From Beijerinckiaceae bacterium (GTDB lineage: Bacteria > Pseudomonadota > Alphaproteobacteria > Rhizobiales > Beijerinckiaceae), in NCBI GenBank assembly GCA_019745195.1, contig JAIETL010000061.1, positions 1-41,343 on the forward strand: DNA of 41,343 nt. The letters are read 5' to 3'. Shown one piece after another: positions 25,711 to 35,707 of the stretch; positions within the stretch are counted from its first letter, which is position 1; each line of letters opens with the position of its first letter. The position numbers and the translations under genes are program-made. A model generated the notes under the pieces. That model worked only from the letters and a program-made list of their open reading frames with translations, ran no database searches and was not told the origin of the DNA.

Positions 25711-26394
25711 ATGCGCATCCTCGCCATCGACACCGCGCTCGGCGCCTGCTCGGCCTGCGTGCTCGACGCCGGCATGCCCGAGCCGCTCGCCATCGAGCAG
25801 GTCGCGATGGAGCGCGGCCATGCCGAGGCGCTGATGCCGATGATCGAGCGCGTCATGCACGCGGTCGAGGGCGGCTTTTCTTCGCTCGACCGCGTCGCCG
25901 TCACCGTCGGCCCCGGCAGCTATACCGGCCTTCGCGTCGGCATCAGCGCCGCCCGCGCCATCGCGCTGGCGGCCGCCATTCCGGCTGTCGGCGTCACCAC
26001 GCTGGCGGCGGTCGCAGCCCCGCTGATCGGGCGCGAATCAGGCCGTGTCATCGCGGCCGCGCTCGACGCCCGCCACGGCCAGGTCTGGTTCCAGGCGATG
26101 ACCTCGCAGGGCAAGCCGCTGGTGGCGCTGCGCCAGGTCAGCCACCGCGACGCCGCCCGCGCCATCGGGGCCGGCCCCGTCAGCATCGTCGGCTCGGCGG
26201 CGCATGCCGTCGCCAACGAGGCCTGGGCGATCGGCCTCGACGCGCTGATCATCGACGAGAGCCGCGCGCCCGACGTGATGTGGGTGGCAAGGCTGGGCCT
26301 GATCGCCGATCCCGACGCCGCCCCGCCGCGCCCGCTCTATCTCAAGGCCCCCGAAACGACGCCGCAGGACTCCGCCCGCCTGCCCCGGCGCTGA
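25711..26394 (+). CDS. tsaB: tRNA t6A37 threonylcarbamoyltransferase complex, TsaB subunit
   Basis: A 227-residue TsaB of the ASKHA fold: ILAIDTALGACSACVLD at the N-terminus and VTVGPGSYTGLRVGISAARA, the family signature. It helps TsaD and TsaE make t6A37 in ANN-decoding tRNAs. The ATG at 25711 gives the standard start MRILAID; an ATG at 25687 is an alternative. rimI follows 9 nt later, the usual pairing. Confidence 0.93.
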   Translation: MRILAIDTALGACSACVLDAGMPEPLAIEQVAMERGHAEALMPMIERVMHAVEGGFSSLDRVAVTVGPGSYTGLRVGISAARAIALAAAIPAVGVTTLAAVAAPLIGRESGRVIAAALDARHGQVWFQAMTSQGKPLVALRQVSHRDAARAIGAGPVSIVGSAAHAVANEAWAIGLDALIIDESRAPDVMWVARLGLIADPDAAPPRPLYLKAPETTPQDSARLPRR

Positions 26395-26403
26395 AAACGA
26401 GTC

Positions 26404-26934
26404 TTGCCTGAGCCCAACTCTATGGCATCAAGCGCCATGGACTGGCTGCGCCGACTGCTCAATCCCGAATCAGGCCCGGCCCGCACGGGGCGGCTCGATG
26501 TGCGCCATGCCCGCCATGTCGCGGCGCTGCACCATGCCGGCGGCTTCGCGCGCGGCTGGGAGCCGGGCGAATGCGCCGCGCTGCTCGCCGATCCTGCCGT
26601 GCTCGCCGATGGCGTCTATCCCGGGCAGGGCCCCAACCCCGTCGGCTTCGTGATTTCGCGCATGGCGGCGGGCGAGGCGGAAATCCTCAGCATCGTGGTT
26701 GCGCCGGGCCGGCGCGGCGATGGGCTCGGGCGCAGCCTGCTGTCGGCCCATCTCGGCCATCTGGCGGCGCGCAGCGTCAATCAGGTCTTTCTGGAGGTCG
26801 AGGCGGGCAACCTGCCGGCCGAGCGGCTCTACCGGCATTTCGGCTTCAGCGAGGTCGGCCGCCGCAAGGGCTATTACATCAAGGCCGATGGCAGCCGCAC
26901 CGAGGCCGTGACGATGCGGCTCGATCTCGCATGA
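26404..26934 (+). CDS. rimI: RimI-type ribosomal-protein alanine N-acetyltransferase (GNAT)
   Basis: A 176-residue GNAT protein. ILSIVVAPGRRGDGLGRSLL holds the acetyl-CoA motif R-x-x-G-x-G, followed by FLEVEAGNLPAERLYRHFGF. Position after tsaB supports RimI, which acetylates the N-terminus of ribosomal protein S18. The start is uncertain: TTG 26404 (near a weak AACGAG site) or ATG 26422. The first 40 residues are less conserved. Confidence 0.87.
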   Translation: MPEPNSMASSAMDWLRRLLNPESGPARTGRLDVRHARHVAALHHAGGFARGWEPGECAALLADPAVLADGVYPGQGPNPVGFVISRMAAGEAEILSIVVAPGRRGDGLGRSLLSAHLGHLAARSVNQVFLEVEAGNLPAERLYRHFGFSEVGRRKGYYIKADGSRTEAVTMRLDLA

Positions 26935-26947
26935 CGGATCTGCCCGC

Positions 26948-27754
26948 ATGACGGGATTCAGCCCCGGCGCGATGTTTCGGCTCGGCTGGCTCGGCGCGGC
27001 GACGCTCGTGCTGCTCCCCTTGCAGTTGCTCGCGGTCCGGCTCGGCGCGAGGACGGCCGCGGTCGTTCCGAAACTCTACCACCGCCTCGTCTGCCGGGCG
27101 CTCGGCGTGCGCTGTACCGTCACGGGGACGGCCCCGCCGCCCGGCGCGGGCGGGCTGATCGTCGCCAACCACGTCTCCTGGCTCGACATCGCGGTCATCG
27201 GGGCTCAAGCTCCGCTGTCCTTCGTCGCCAAGAGCGAGGTCGCCGACTGGCCAATGATCGGGCTGTTGTCGAAGCTGCAGCGCACCGTCTTCATCGACCG
27301 CATGCGCCGCGCCGCCACCGCCGATGTCGCGGCGCAGATGGGCGCGCGGCTCTCGGCCGGCGAATCGGTCGTGCTCTTCGCGGAAGGCACGACCGGCGAC
27401 GGCACCCGCATCCTGCCGATGCGCTCCTCGCTGCTGGGAGCGGCCCACGCCGCCCTGGGCGAGGGCGGCGGCGACATCACCGTCTACCCGCTGACCATCA
27501 GCTACACCGGCATCCACGGCATGGCCGGCGGTCGCGAGGAGCGCAGCGCGCTGGCCTGGTACGGCGACACCGAGCTCGCGCCCCATCTCAAGGCGGTGCT
27601 GGCCATGGGCGCGATCGATGTCGTGCTGGCCTGGGGCGAGCCGATCGCGATGGGCGCGAAAACCTCGCGCAAGGAGGCGACGAAGCTGGCCGAGATCGCG
27701 ATCAGAGCCGCGCGGCGGCAGGCGGTGACGGGGCGGGCGATGGGCGGAGATTGA
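26948..27754 (+). CDS. Lysophospholipid acyltransferase (PlsC family)
   Basis: A 268-residue acyltransferase with one N-terminal membrane helix (about 12-32). The catalytic H-x4-D is NHVSWLD (H75, D80), with VFIDRMRR and LFAEGTTGDG as the glycerophosphate-binding motifs. It probably acylates 1-acyl-glycerol-3-phosphate to phosphatidic acid; related OlsA enzymes make ornithine lipids, which cannot be excluded. It starts 13 nt after rimI and is likely cotranscribed. Confidence 0.88.
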   Translation: MTGFSPGAMFRLGWLGAATLVLLPLQLLAVRLGARTAAVVPKLYHRLVCRALGVRCTVTGTAPPPGAGGLIVANHVSWLDIAVIGAQAPLSFVAKSEVADWPMIGLLSKLQRTVFIDRMRRAATADVAAQMGARLSAGESVVLFAEGTTGDGTRILPMRSSLLGAAHAALGEGGGDITVYPLTISYTGIHGMAGGREERSALAWYGDTELAPHLKAVLAMGAIDVVLAWGEPIAMGAKTSRKEATKLAEIAIRAARRQAVTGRAMGGD

Positions 27755-27797
27755 AAAGTCCTCGGTTGGCGCACGCATTGCTTGGGATGCCTTGCCC

Positions 27798-27850
27798 GCT
27801 CCAAATCATTTCCCCGGAGCGCGATCCGGGGTAAGGAGACGGTTTGGAGC
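27798..27850 (+). promoter_or_regulatory. Nested hairpin in the miaB leader
   Basis: Outer GCTCCAAA (27798-27805) pairs with TTTGGAGC (27843-27850). Inner CCCCGGA (27812-27818) pairs with TCCGGGG (27825-27831) around GCGCGA. The outer stem closes 16 nt before the miaB ATG. No T-run follows, so it is not a terminator for plsC in the plus direction. It may be a 5'-UTR structure or another small dispersed repeat. Confidence 0.45.
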
Positions 27851-27866
27851 CTGACGTCCGCCGCGC

Positions 27867-29234
27867 ATGAAAACCGTCCACATCAAGTCCTTCGGCTGCC
27901 AGATGAACGTCTATGACGGGCAGCGCATGGCCGACATCCTGAGCCGTCAGGGCTATAAGGAGACGGCCACGCCGGAAGGCGCGGACCTGATCCTGCTCAA
28001 CACCTGCCATATCCGCGACCGCGCGGTGCAGAAGGTCTATACCGAGCTCGGCAAGCTGCGCGATCTCAAGAACGCGCAAAAAGCCGAGGGTCAGGACACC
28101 CGCATCATCGTCGCCGGCTGCGTCGCGCAGGCCGAGGGCGCGGAAATCCAGCGCCGCCAGCCGGCGGTCGACCTCGTCGTCGGCCCGCAGGCCTATCACC
28201 GCCTGCCGGAACTGCTGGAGCAGGCGCGCGTCAGGCGCACCGTCGATACCGATCTGCCCGTCGAGGACAAGTTTGGCCATCTGCCGGCCCCGACGCCCAG
28301 GGCGATCCGCGCACGCGGCATCTCGGCTTTCGTTACGGTGCAAGAGGGCTGCGACAAGTTCTGCGCCTTCTGTGTCGTGCCGTACACGCGCGGCGCGGAG
28401 TTCTCGCGGCCGGTTTCGCAGGTGCTGGTCGAGGTCGAGCGGCTGGCGGCGTCGGGCGTGCAGGACGTCACGCTGATCGGCCAGAACGTCAACGCCTATC
28501 ATGGCGACGGCGAGGGCGGCGTCTGGGGGCTGGCGCGGCTGATTTACAAGGTTGCCGAAATCCCCGGCGTCACTCGCATCCGTTACACCACCAGTCATCC
28601 GCGCGACATGGGCGACGATCTGATCGCGGCGCATCGCGACCTGCCACAGCTTATGCCCTTCCTGCATCTGCCGGTGCAGGCCGGGTCCGACCGCATTCTT
28701 GCGGCGATGAACCGCAAGCATACGGCAAACGAGTATTGCCGGCTGGTCGAGCGAATTCGAAACGCGCGGCCCGACATTGCTCTCTCGTCGGATTTCATCG
28801 TCGGCTTCCCAGGCGAGAGCGACACCGAGTTCGAGGACACGATCCGCCTCGTCGACGAGATCGGCTTCGCCTCGAGCTATTCCTTCAAATACTCGCCCCG
28901 CCCCGGCACGCCCGCAGCCGATCTCGTCGAGCAGGTCGCGCCCGAACTGATGAACGAGCGGCTTTACCGGCTGCAGGACCGTATCGAGCATCATCGCCAG
29001 GCCTTCAACCACGCCATGGTCGGCCGCACCGTCGAGGTGCTGCTGGAGCGTGTCGGCCGGCATGCCGGCCAGCTTGCGGGAAAGACGCCCTGGCTCCAGG
29101 CTGTACAGATCGAGACGAAGACGAATCAGATCGGCGACAGGGTGCAGGTGGTCATCGAGCGGGCAGGGTCGAATTCGCTGTTCGGCCGGCTGGCATCTGC
29201 CGTTCCGGGCTCTCCGACGGGGATCGCGGCATGA
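27867..29234 (+). CDS. miaB: tRNA-2-methylthio-N6-dimethylallyladenosine synthase MiaB
   Basis: A 455-residue radical-SAM methylthiotransferase. The N-terminal UPF0004 cluster Cys are C11, C47 and C85. The radical-SAM motif is [13 protein letters not shown] (C162, C166, C169). A TRAM domain follows at about 375-440. It adds the 2-methylthio group to i6A37 of tRNAs. ATG 27867 gives the canonical [14 protein letters not shown] start, although no strong ribosome site is visible. Confidence 0.96.
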   Translation: MKTVHIKSFGCQMNVYDGQRMADILSRQGYKETATPEGADLILLNTCHIRDRAVQKVYTELGKLRDLKNAQKAEGQDTRIIVAGCVAQAEGAEIQRRQPAVDLVVGPQAYHRLPELLEQARVRRTVDTDLPVEDKFGHLPAPTPRAIRARGISAFVTVQEGCDKFCAFCVVPYTRGAEFSRPVSQVLVEVERLAASGVQDVTLIGQNVNAYHGDGEGGVWGLARLIYKVAEIPGVTRIRYTTSHPRDMGDDLIAAHRDLPQLMPFLHLPVQAGSDRILAAMNRKHTANEYCRLVERIRNARPDIALSSDFIVGFPGESDTEFEDTIRLVDEIGFASSYSFKYSPRPGTPAADLVEQVAPELMNERLYRLQDRIEHHRQAFNHAMVGRTVEVLLERVGRHAGQLAGKTPWLQAVQIETKTNQIGDRVQVVIERAGSNSLFGRLASAVPGSPTGIAA

Positions 29235-29375
29235 GCCGGCGAGGCTCGGCCGGCCCACTCGCGCGCGCGGGCTGCGTCTGTCATCAGGCGGACATCGTCA
29301 CGTTCGGTTATGCGTGCTTGAGACCCGGTCTCGCGATTCCGTGCGGCCGGAAACCCTGCCAGGGAGACGACGCAT

Positions 29376-30557
29376 TTGGCACAGGCTGACCATGCGACTC
29401 CGAGACAAGACCGTGGCCCGCGGCGCGAGCAGCCCGCTCAGCGCGCTGAGAGCTTCACGCGCGAGACCGTGACGCGCGATGGTTTGCCCGCCACCGAGGT
29501 CCTGCTGTCCTTCGACGACAACCGCCTCGCGAGCCTGGTCTTCGGCCATTACGACCAGAACCTGGCGCATCTCGAGCGCAGGCTCGGCGTCGTCGCCAGC
29601 CCCAACGGCAACCACCTGACCATCAAGGGTCCGCGCGAAACCGCCGAGCAGGCCGGCCGCGTGCTGAAGACGCTCTATGCGCGCGCCAAGGCCGGCGCCT
29701 CGGTCACGCTCGGAGAGGTCGATGGCGCGATCGAGGAGAGCAATGTCCAGCGCTCGCTCTTTCCCGCCGCAGACGCAGGAAAAACCTCCTTCGACGCGAT
29801 CGTGACGCGCAAGCGCGGCCCAGTGCGCGCCCGCAACGCGGCGCAGGACGCCTATCTGCGCCAGCTCAAGCGCAACGAGCTGGTGCTGGCGGAAGGCCCG
29901 GCCGGCACCGGCAAGACCTGGCTCGCCGTTGGCCACGCCGTCTCGCTGATCGAGCAGGGCGTGGTCGAGCGCATGGTGCTGTCGCGGCCCGCCGTCGAGG
30001 CCGGCGAGCGGCTCGGCTTCCTGCCCGGCGACATGCGCGAGAAGGTCGATCCCTATCTGCGGCCGATCTACGACGCGCTGAACGATTTCATGGAAGCGCG
30101 CCATGTCGAGCGCGCCTTGCAGACCGGTATGATCGAGATCGCCCCGCTCGCCTTCATGCGCGGCCGGACGCTGACCAACGCCGTCGTCCTGCTCGACGAG
30201 GCGCAGAACGCCACCACCGTGCAGATGAAGATGTTCCTGACCCGCCTCGGTGAAGGCTCGCGCATGATCATCACCGGCGACCCGACGCAGATCGACTTGC
30301 CTCCCGGGCAGCGCTCGGGGCTGATCGAGGCGGTCAGGCTGCTCTCGGGCGTCGAGGGCGTCGGCCATGCCAAATTCGAGGAGGGCGACGTCGTCCGCCA
30401 TGATCTGGTGCGGCGCATCGTCATGGCCTATGAGGGCGCTGCGCGCCGCGAGCGCGAGGAGCGTGAGGAACGCATGCGTCCGCCAGAGCAATCCGCTCCG
30501 CTTGAAGATGAGAGCGAGGGGCTGAAGCGCACCCTGTCGCGGGAGCGGCCGCGATGA
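29376..30557 (+). CDS. PhoH-family ATPase/nuclease-associated protein
   Basis: A 393-residue PhoH (YbeZ-like) protein. An N-terminal KH-like RNA-binding region (about 40-110) precedes the PhoH ATPase with Walker A GPAGTGKTW (174-182) and Walker B VVLLDEAQNAT. It begins at TTG 29376, supported by a strong AGGGAGA at 29361-29367, eight nt upstream; no ATG exists near the N-terminus. The C-terminal tail after 350 is charged and probably disordered. Its stop overlaps ybeY by 4 nt; PhoH and YbeY form a conserved pair in RNA and ribosome quality control. Confidence 0.92.
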   Translation: MAQADHATPRQDRGPRREQPAQRAESFTRETVTRDGLPATEVLLSFDDNRLASLVFGHYDQNLAHLERRLGVVASPNGNHLTIKGPRETAEQAGRVLKTLYARAKAGASVTLGEVDGAIEESNVQRSLFPAADAGKTSFDAIVTRKRGPVRARNAAQDAYLRQLKRNELVLAEGPAGTGKTWLAVGHAVSLIEQGVVERMVLSRPAVEAGERLGFLPGDMREKVDPYLRPIYDALNDFMEARHVERALQTGMIEIAPLAFMRGRTLTNAVVLLDEAQNATTVQMKMFLTRLGEGSRMIITGDPTQIDLPPGQRSGLIEAVRLLSGVEGVGHAKFEEGDVVRHDLVRRIVMAYEGAARREREEREERMRPPEQSAPLEDESEGLKRTLSRERPR

Positions 30558-31138
30558 CCGACCGACCTCGCGCGCGGCGCCCGGCGCCGCCTGCGACCTC
30601 CGCAAGGGCCGGGACCATCCGGCCGACGCTGTCTCTCTCGGTCAGGATCCAGGCGAAGAGCTGGCGCTCGCTCCCCGATCTGCGGCCCTTGATCGACGCC
30701 GCCCTGAAGGCCGCCATCGCGGTCTCGCCGGTCCAGCCGCTCGACGGGGCCGAACTCAGCCTGCTTTTGACCGACGACAGGCGCATCCGCATCGTCAACC
30801 GCGACTGGCGCGGCTTCGACAAGGCGACGAACGTCCTCTCTTTTCCGGCCGCACCAATCGACAGGATCGCCCAGAGCCCCGCGCTCGGCGATATCGTGCT
30901 CGCCTACGAGACCGTGGCGCGCGAGGCGCAAGCCGAAGACAAGACGATCGAAGACCATCTCAGCCATCTCGTCATCCATGGCCTGCTGCATCTGCTCGGA
31001 CAGGATCACGAGACGACCGACGACGCCGAGCGCATGGAAGCGCTGGAGATCGCCGCGCTGGCCAGCCTGGGCATCGCCGACCCCTATGCGGACACCGAGC
31101 CGCTCGATGAAACCCCGGTTTTCTCAAAAGCATCATGA
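30554..31138 (+). CDS. ybeY: Endoribonuclease YbeY (rRNA maturation)
   Basis: A 194-residue YbeY with the zinc motif H-x3-H-x5-H in HGLLHLLGQDH (H142, H146, H152), and the preceding NVLSFP segment. It is implicated in 16S rRNA 3' processing and 70S quality control. The N-terminal 25 residues are a Pro/Arg-rich extension beyond the usual family start. It overlaps both phoH and corC by 4 nt. Confidence 0.95.
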   Translation: MTDRPRARRPAPPATSARAGTIRPTLSLSVRIQAKSWRSLPDLRPLIDAALKAAIAVSPVQPLDGAELSLLLTDDRRIRIVNRDWRGFDKATNVLSFPAAPIDRIAQSPALGDIVLAYETVAREAQAEDKTIEDHLSHLVIHGLLHLLGQDHETTDDAERMEALEIAALASLGIADPYADTEPLDETPVFSKAS

Positions 31139-32121
31139 GCGACGACAGTCGATCCACCGCGAACGATCAGGCCGGGCGCGGCCTTGGCCACTGGCTCGGC
31201 CAGTTTCTCGACAGGCTCGGCCTGCGCGGCGGCGGCACGATCCGCGAGGACATCGCCGAAGCGCTGGCGCAGGATCAGGAGAACGGACAGTTCGCCGATC
31301 TCAGCCCCCAGGAGCGGGCGATGCTGTCCAACGTGCTCAGCCTGCGCGAGCGCCGGGTCGGCGACGTCATGATCCCGCGCGCCGACATCGTCGCGGTGCC
31401 GGGCGACGCCACGCTGGACGAGGTTCTGACCATTTTCGGCAATGCCGGGCATTCGCGCCTGCCGGTTTTCGACGATTCGCTCGATGATCCGCGCGGCATG
31501 GTCCATATCCGCGACTTCATGACCTTCATCGCCGGGCGCGCCAGAACCGGGGAGGCGACGATCCCGCCCGGCGCGCCGCAGCACGATCTCGCCGCCGTCG
31601 ATCTCAATTCCACCCTGGCCGCGGCGAAAATCCTGCGGCCGGTGCTCTATGTTCCACCCTCGATGCCGGCGGTCGATCTGCTGGTCCGGATGCAGGCGAC
31701 GCGGACCCATATCGCACTGGTCATCGACGAATATGGCGGCACGGACGGGCTGGTCTCGATCGAGGATCTGGTCGAGATCGTCGTCGGCGACATCGAGGAC
31801 GAGCATGATCTCGACGACGGTCCTGCCATCGCGGCGCTCGACGACGGGCGCTACGCGGCCGACGCCCGCGCCACTCTGGACGAACTGAAGGAGGCGACCG
31901 GCATCGATCTCTCGCAGGCCGAAATCGCCGAGGAGATCGACACGCTGGGCGGGCTGATCGTGACGCTGGCCGGGCGCGTGCCCGCGCCGGGCGAAACGAT
32001 CGAGGGACCGGAGGGTCTCGTCTTCGAGATCGTCGAGGCCGATCCGCGCCGGATCAAGCGGATCAGCATCCAGCGACGCGATACGCAATCGGGTCCGGCT
32101 GCGCCGACGGGGGCCAATTGA
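31135..32121 (+). CDS. CBS-domain protein, CorC/YbeX (TlyC) type
   Basis: A 328-residue protein with a tandem CBS pair (about 75-215; [15 protein letters not shown] and [20 protein letters not shown]) and a C-terminal CorC_HlyC domain (about 230-315). No membrane segments, so it is the soluble YbeX/CorC class beside phoH-ybeY-lnt. The family is linked to Mg2+/Co2+ homeostasis and ribosome metabolism. The old name hemolysin C should not be taken as function. It overlaps ybeY by 4 nt. Confidence 0.92.
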   Translation: MSDDSRSTANDQAGRGLGHWLGQFLDRLGLRGGGTIREDIAEALAQDQENGQFADLSPQERAMLSNVLSLRERRVGDVMIPRADIVAVPGDATLDEVLTIFGNAGHSRLPVFDDSLDDPRGMVHIRDFMTFIAGRARTGEATIPPGAPQHDLAAVDLNSTLAAAKILRPVLYVPPSMPAVDLLVRMQATRTHIALVIDEYGGTDGLVSIEDLVEIVVGDIEDEHDLDDGPAIAALDDGRYAADARATLDELKEATGIDLSQAEIAEEIDTLGGLIVTLAGRVPAPGETIEGPEGLVFEIVEADPRRIKRISIQRRDTQSGPAAPTGAN

Positions 32122-33713
32122 TGCGCCTTTCGGCGGTTGCCGACGGCGTCATCCTCGCATGGGGCTGGCGTCGGCGTCTGATCGCGCTTGTCGCGGGAGC
32201 GTCCGGCGCGCTCAGCCTGCCGCCGCTCGATCTCTGGCCGCTGATCGTCCTGCCGATGACGATGGCGGTCTGGCTCATCGACGGCGCGGTCGGCGAGACG
32301 GTCTGGCGGCGGATTCGCGCGGCCGCCGCCGTTGGCTGGTGGTGGGGTTTCGGCTTCTTTCTCGCCGGCCTGTGGTGGCTCGGCGCGGCCTTTCTGGTCG
32401 AGGCCGACAAATTCGCCTGGGCGATGCCGCTCGGCGTCGTCGCGCTGCCGGCGGGCCTGGCCATCTTCCCGGCGCTGGGCTTCGCCTGCGCGCGGCTGCT
32501 CTGGCCCGTCGGGGCCGGCCGCATCCTGATGCTCGCGGTCGCGCTGGCGTCGAGCGAATGGCTGCGCGGCCATGTGCTGACCGGCTTTCCGTGGAACGTC
32601 TACGGCATGATGCTGGCGGGACAGCCGCAGATCGCGCAATTCGCCTCGCTGGTCGGGCTCTACGGGCTGACGCTGGTCGCGGTCGCGATCGGGGCGGCGC
32701 CGGCGCTGCTGGGCGGGCATGAGGGCGGTCTGGCGCGCTGGCGCGCTCCGGTGGTGGCTGGTCTGGCGGTCGCCGGGCTCTTCGGCTTCGGGCTCTGGCG
32801 CATCCCGACGCAACCCTCTCCGACGGTCGCCGGGGTCAAGCTGCGGCTGATGCAGCCCAATCTGCCGCAGGACGCCAAGTTCAGCGCCCGCAACAGCGAG
32901 GCCATCCTTGCCCATTATCTGGCGCTGAGCGACCGAGCGACAAGCCCGACCACGCTCGGCGTCCAGAACGTGACCCATCTGATCTGGCCGGAATCGGCCT
33001 TTCCCTTTCTGCTCGGGCGTACGCCGGCCGCGCTCGCGCGGATCGCCGCGCTGCTGCCGCCCGGCGCGACCCTGATCACCGGCGCGGCCCGTGCCGGCGA
33101 GGGGCTGCCGGGCGAGAGCCGGCCGCCGATCTTCAATTCGGTGCAGGTCGTCGATGACGAGGGCGTCATCCGCGCGAGCTACGACAAGGTTCATCTCGTG
33201 CCCTTCGGCGAGTATCTGCCGCCCTTGCTGGACAGGCTGATCCGCGGCGTCGGCCTGTCCGAATTCGTCTCGGTGCCGGGCGGCTTCGCGGCCGGGCCGC
33301 GGCGGCAGCCGCTGGTCATTGCCGGCCTGCCGGTGGCGGCCCCGCTGATCTGCTACGAGATCGTCTTTCCGGGCGCGGCGACGCCGCAGGGTCCGCGCCC
33401 CGGCTTCCTCCTCAACCTGACCAATGACGGCTGGTTCGGCCAGACCAGCGGGCCCTACCAGCACTTCGCCCAGGCGAGGCTGCGCGCTGTCGAGGAAGGG
33501 CTGCCTCTGGTGCGCGTCGCCAACACCGGCATCTCGGCGGTTGTCGACGCCTATGGCCGCGTCACCGGTTCTCTGGCGCTCGGAACCGAGGGCGTTCTCG
33601 ACGCCGGACTGCCCCGCAGCGGCCCTGTCACGCTCTATGCGCAGCTCGGGGATGCTCTGTTCGCAGGGCTTCTGGCCGCTTTCATGCTCCTCTCGCGCAT
33701 CTGGCGGCGCTGA
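32121..33713 (+). CDS. lnt: Apolipoprotein N-acyltransferase
   Basis: A 530-residue polytopic inner-membrane enzyme that adds the third acyl chain to lipoproteins. Six or more hydrophobic segments cover about 15-225, then a nitrilase-like domain with the triad E291 (WPESAF), K356 (YDKVHLVPFGEYLP) and C411 (LICYEIVFPG). FLLNLTNDGWFG follows. ATG 32121 overlaps the corC stop by 1 nt; a TTG one codon earlier is possible. Confidence 0.96.
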   Translation: MRLSAVADGVILAWGWRRRLIALVAGASGALSLPPLDLWPLIVLPMTMAVWLIDGAVGETVWRRIRAAAAVGWWWGFGFFLAGLWWLGAAFLVEADKFAWAMPLGVVALPAGLAIFPALGFACARLLWPVGAGRILMLAVALASSEWLRGHVLTGFPWNVYGMMLAGQPQIAQFASLVGLYGLTLVAVAIGAAPALLGGHEGGLARWRAPVVAGLAVAGLFGFGLWRIPTQPSPTVAGVKLRLMQPNLPQDAKFSARNSEAILAHYLALSDRATSPTTLGVQNVTHLIWPESAFPFLLGRTPAALARIAALLPPGATLITGAARAGEGLPGESRPPIFNSVQVVDDEGVIRASYDKVHLVPFGEYLPPLLDRLIRGVGLSEFVSVPGGFAAGPRRQPLVIAGLPVAAPLICYEIVFPGAATPQGPRPGFLLNLTNDGWFGQTSGPYQHFAQARLRAVEEGLPLVRVANTGISAVVDAYGRVTGSLALGTEGVLDAGLPRSGPVTLYAQLGDALFAGLLAAFMLLSRIWRR

Positions 33714-33774
33714 TCATCCCATCTGGAACTTTTTTTGCGAGGATGGATGGTGGTTCTCCATGGAACCATGTAAA

Positions 33775-33804
33775 TTGACAAAATGAAATCCCTTCTGCGG
33801 GATT
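33775..33804 (+). promoter_or_regulatory. Candidate promoter with internal dyad upstream of the XRE gene
   Basis: A perfect -35 TTGACA (33775-33780) is followed by the inverted repeat AATCCC (33787-33792) / GGGATT (33799-33804). Another dyad, TGGTTC-N6-GAACCA, lies at 33751-33768. The -10 is not clear. The arrangement suits autoregulation by the downstream helix-turn-helix protein. The preceding T-run at 33730-33736 has no convincing stem. Confidence 0.4.
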
Positions 33805-33843
33805 GAAGGTGACCGATCCGAAGCCGTCCAGGGACCGCCGCTG

Positions 33844-34260
33844 ATGATAGTCAAAAAGGTGCCGAACCCGATCGACCGCCATGTCGGAGCCCGCGTGCGC
33901 ATGCGCCGCATGCTCGCCGGCGTCAGCCAGGAAAGGCTCGGCGAGGGCCTCGGCCTCACCTTCCAGCAGGTGCAGAAATACGAGAAGGGCTCGAACCGGA
34001 TCAGCGCAAGCCGGCTGCAGCAGATCGCCAAGATGCTCGACGTACCGGTGTCGTTCTTCTTCGACGGCGCGCCGACCGGCGACATGCCCCAGGGCGGCTT
34101 CTCCGATGCAGCCTCGACGGCTTATGTCTCGGACTTCCTCGCCACCAGCGAGGGCGTGCAGTTGACCAAGGCATTCGTCCGCATCAAGAGCGCCCGCGTG
34201 CGCCGCCGGATCGTCGACCTTGTCGAGGCTCTGGCCGAGGAAGACAGCGGAATCGCTTGA
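33844..34260 (+). CDS. XRE/Cro-C1-type HTH regulator between lnt and metK
   Basis: A 138-residue regulator with one XRE helix-turn-helix (about 13-70): RVRMRRMLAGVSQERLGEGL, LTFQQVQKYEKGSNRISASR. The C-terminal half (75-138) is helical and ends in ARVRRRIVDLVEALAEED. The same regulator type sits between lnt and metK in many Hyphomicrobiales; target genes are unknown. It has its own promoter candidate with dyads upstream and a 10-bp palindrome just after its stop. Confidence 0.9.
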   Translation: MIVKKVPNPIDRHVGARVRMRRMLAGVSQERLGEGLGLTFQQVQKYEKGSNRISASRLQQIAKMLDVPVSFFFDGAPTGDMPQGGFSDAASTAYVSDFLATSEGVQLTKAFVRIKSARVRRRIVDLVEALAEEDSGIA

Positions 34261-34271
34261 TCCGGCGTCTT

Positions 34272-34293
34272 TTCGTTCGTCAGGACGAACGAA
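34272..34293. promoter_or_regulatory. 10-bp palindrome between the XRE gene and metK
   Basis: TTCGTTCGTC and GACGAACGAA are perfect arms around AG, 12 nt after the XRE stop. No T-run follows, so it is either a weak hairpin or an operator upstream of metK. A possible metK -35 (TTGACG) lies at 34319-34324. The metK leader from about 34350 has no riboswitch I recognise. Confidence 0.45.
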
Positions 34294-34421
34294 GCTCCCG
34301 ATAAACGGATTGTCCGGCTTGACGGCGAACGCGTCCGCTGCAAAGAGGGTGCCCGTTTTCGCCGGCTGATCGTCCGCCCGGGCCGATCGGTCGCCTCTCC
34401 TCACCGAAGGATGCCTAGCCC

Positions 34422-35627
<1,206 letters not shown>

Positions 35628-35650
35628 TCCATCCGCGATCGAGCGCTATC

Positions 35651-35678
35651 GGGCCGGAGCCTCGCTCCGGCCCTTTTT
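35651..35678 (+). terminator. Rho-independent terminator after metK
   Basis: GGGCCGGAGC (35651-35660), loop CTC, GCTCCGGCCC (35664-35673), then TTTTT. A perfect 10-bp GC-rich stem followed directly by a T-run, 24 nt after the metK stop. Confidence 0.92.
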
Positions 35679-35707
35679 CTTTGGGCTAGCGTCATCTAAG
35701 AGCGCGC

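Noticed and set aside
27702..29258. 518-codon open frame opposite miaB
   Set aside because: Antisense shadow of a confident gene, with no domain signature.
31851..33464. 537-codon open frame opposite lnt and corC
   Set aside because: Antisense shadow; the real enzymes on the plus strand have intact catalytic motifs.
34294..34421. SAM or SAM/SAH riboswitch in the metK leader
   Set aside because: No match to the SAM-II or SAM/SAH consensus that I can recall, and no pseudoknot-like pairing seen.
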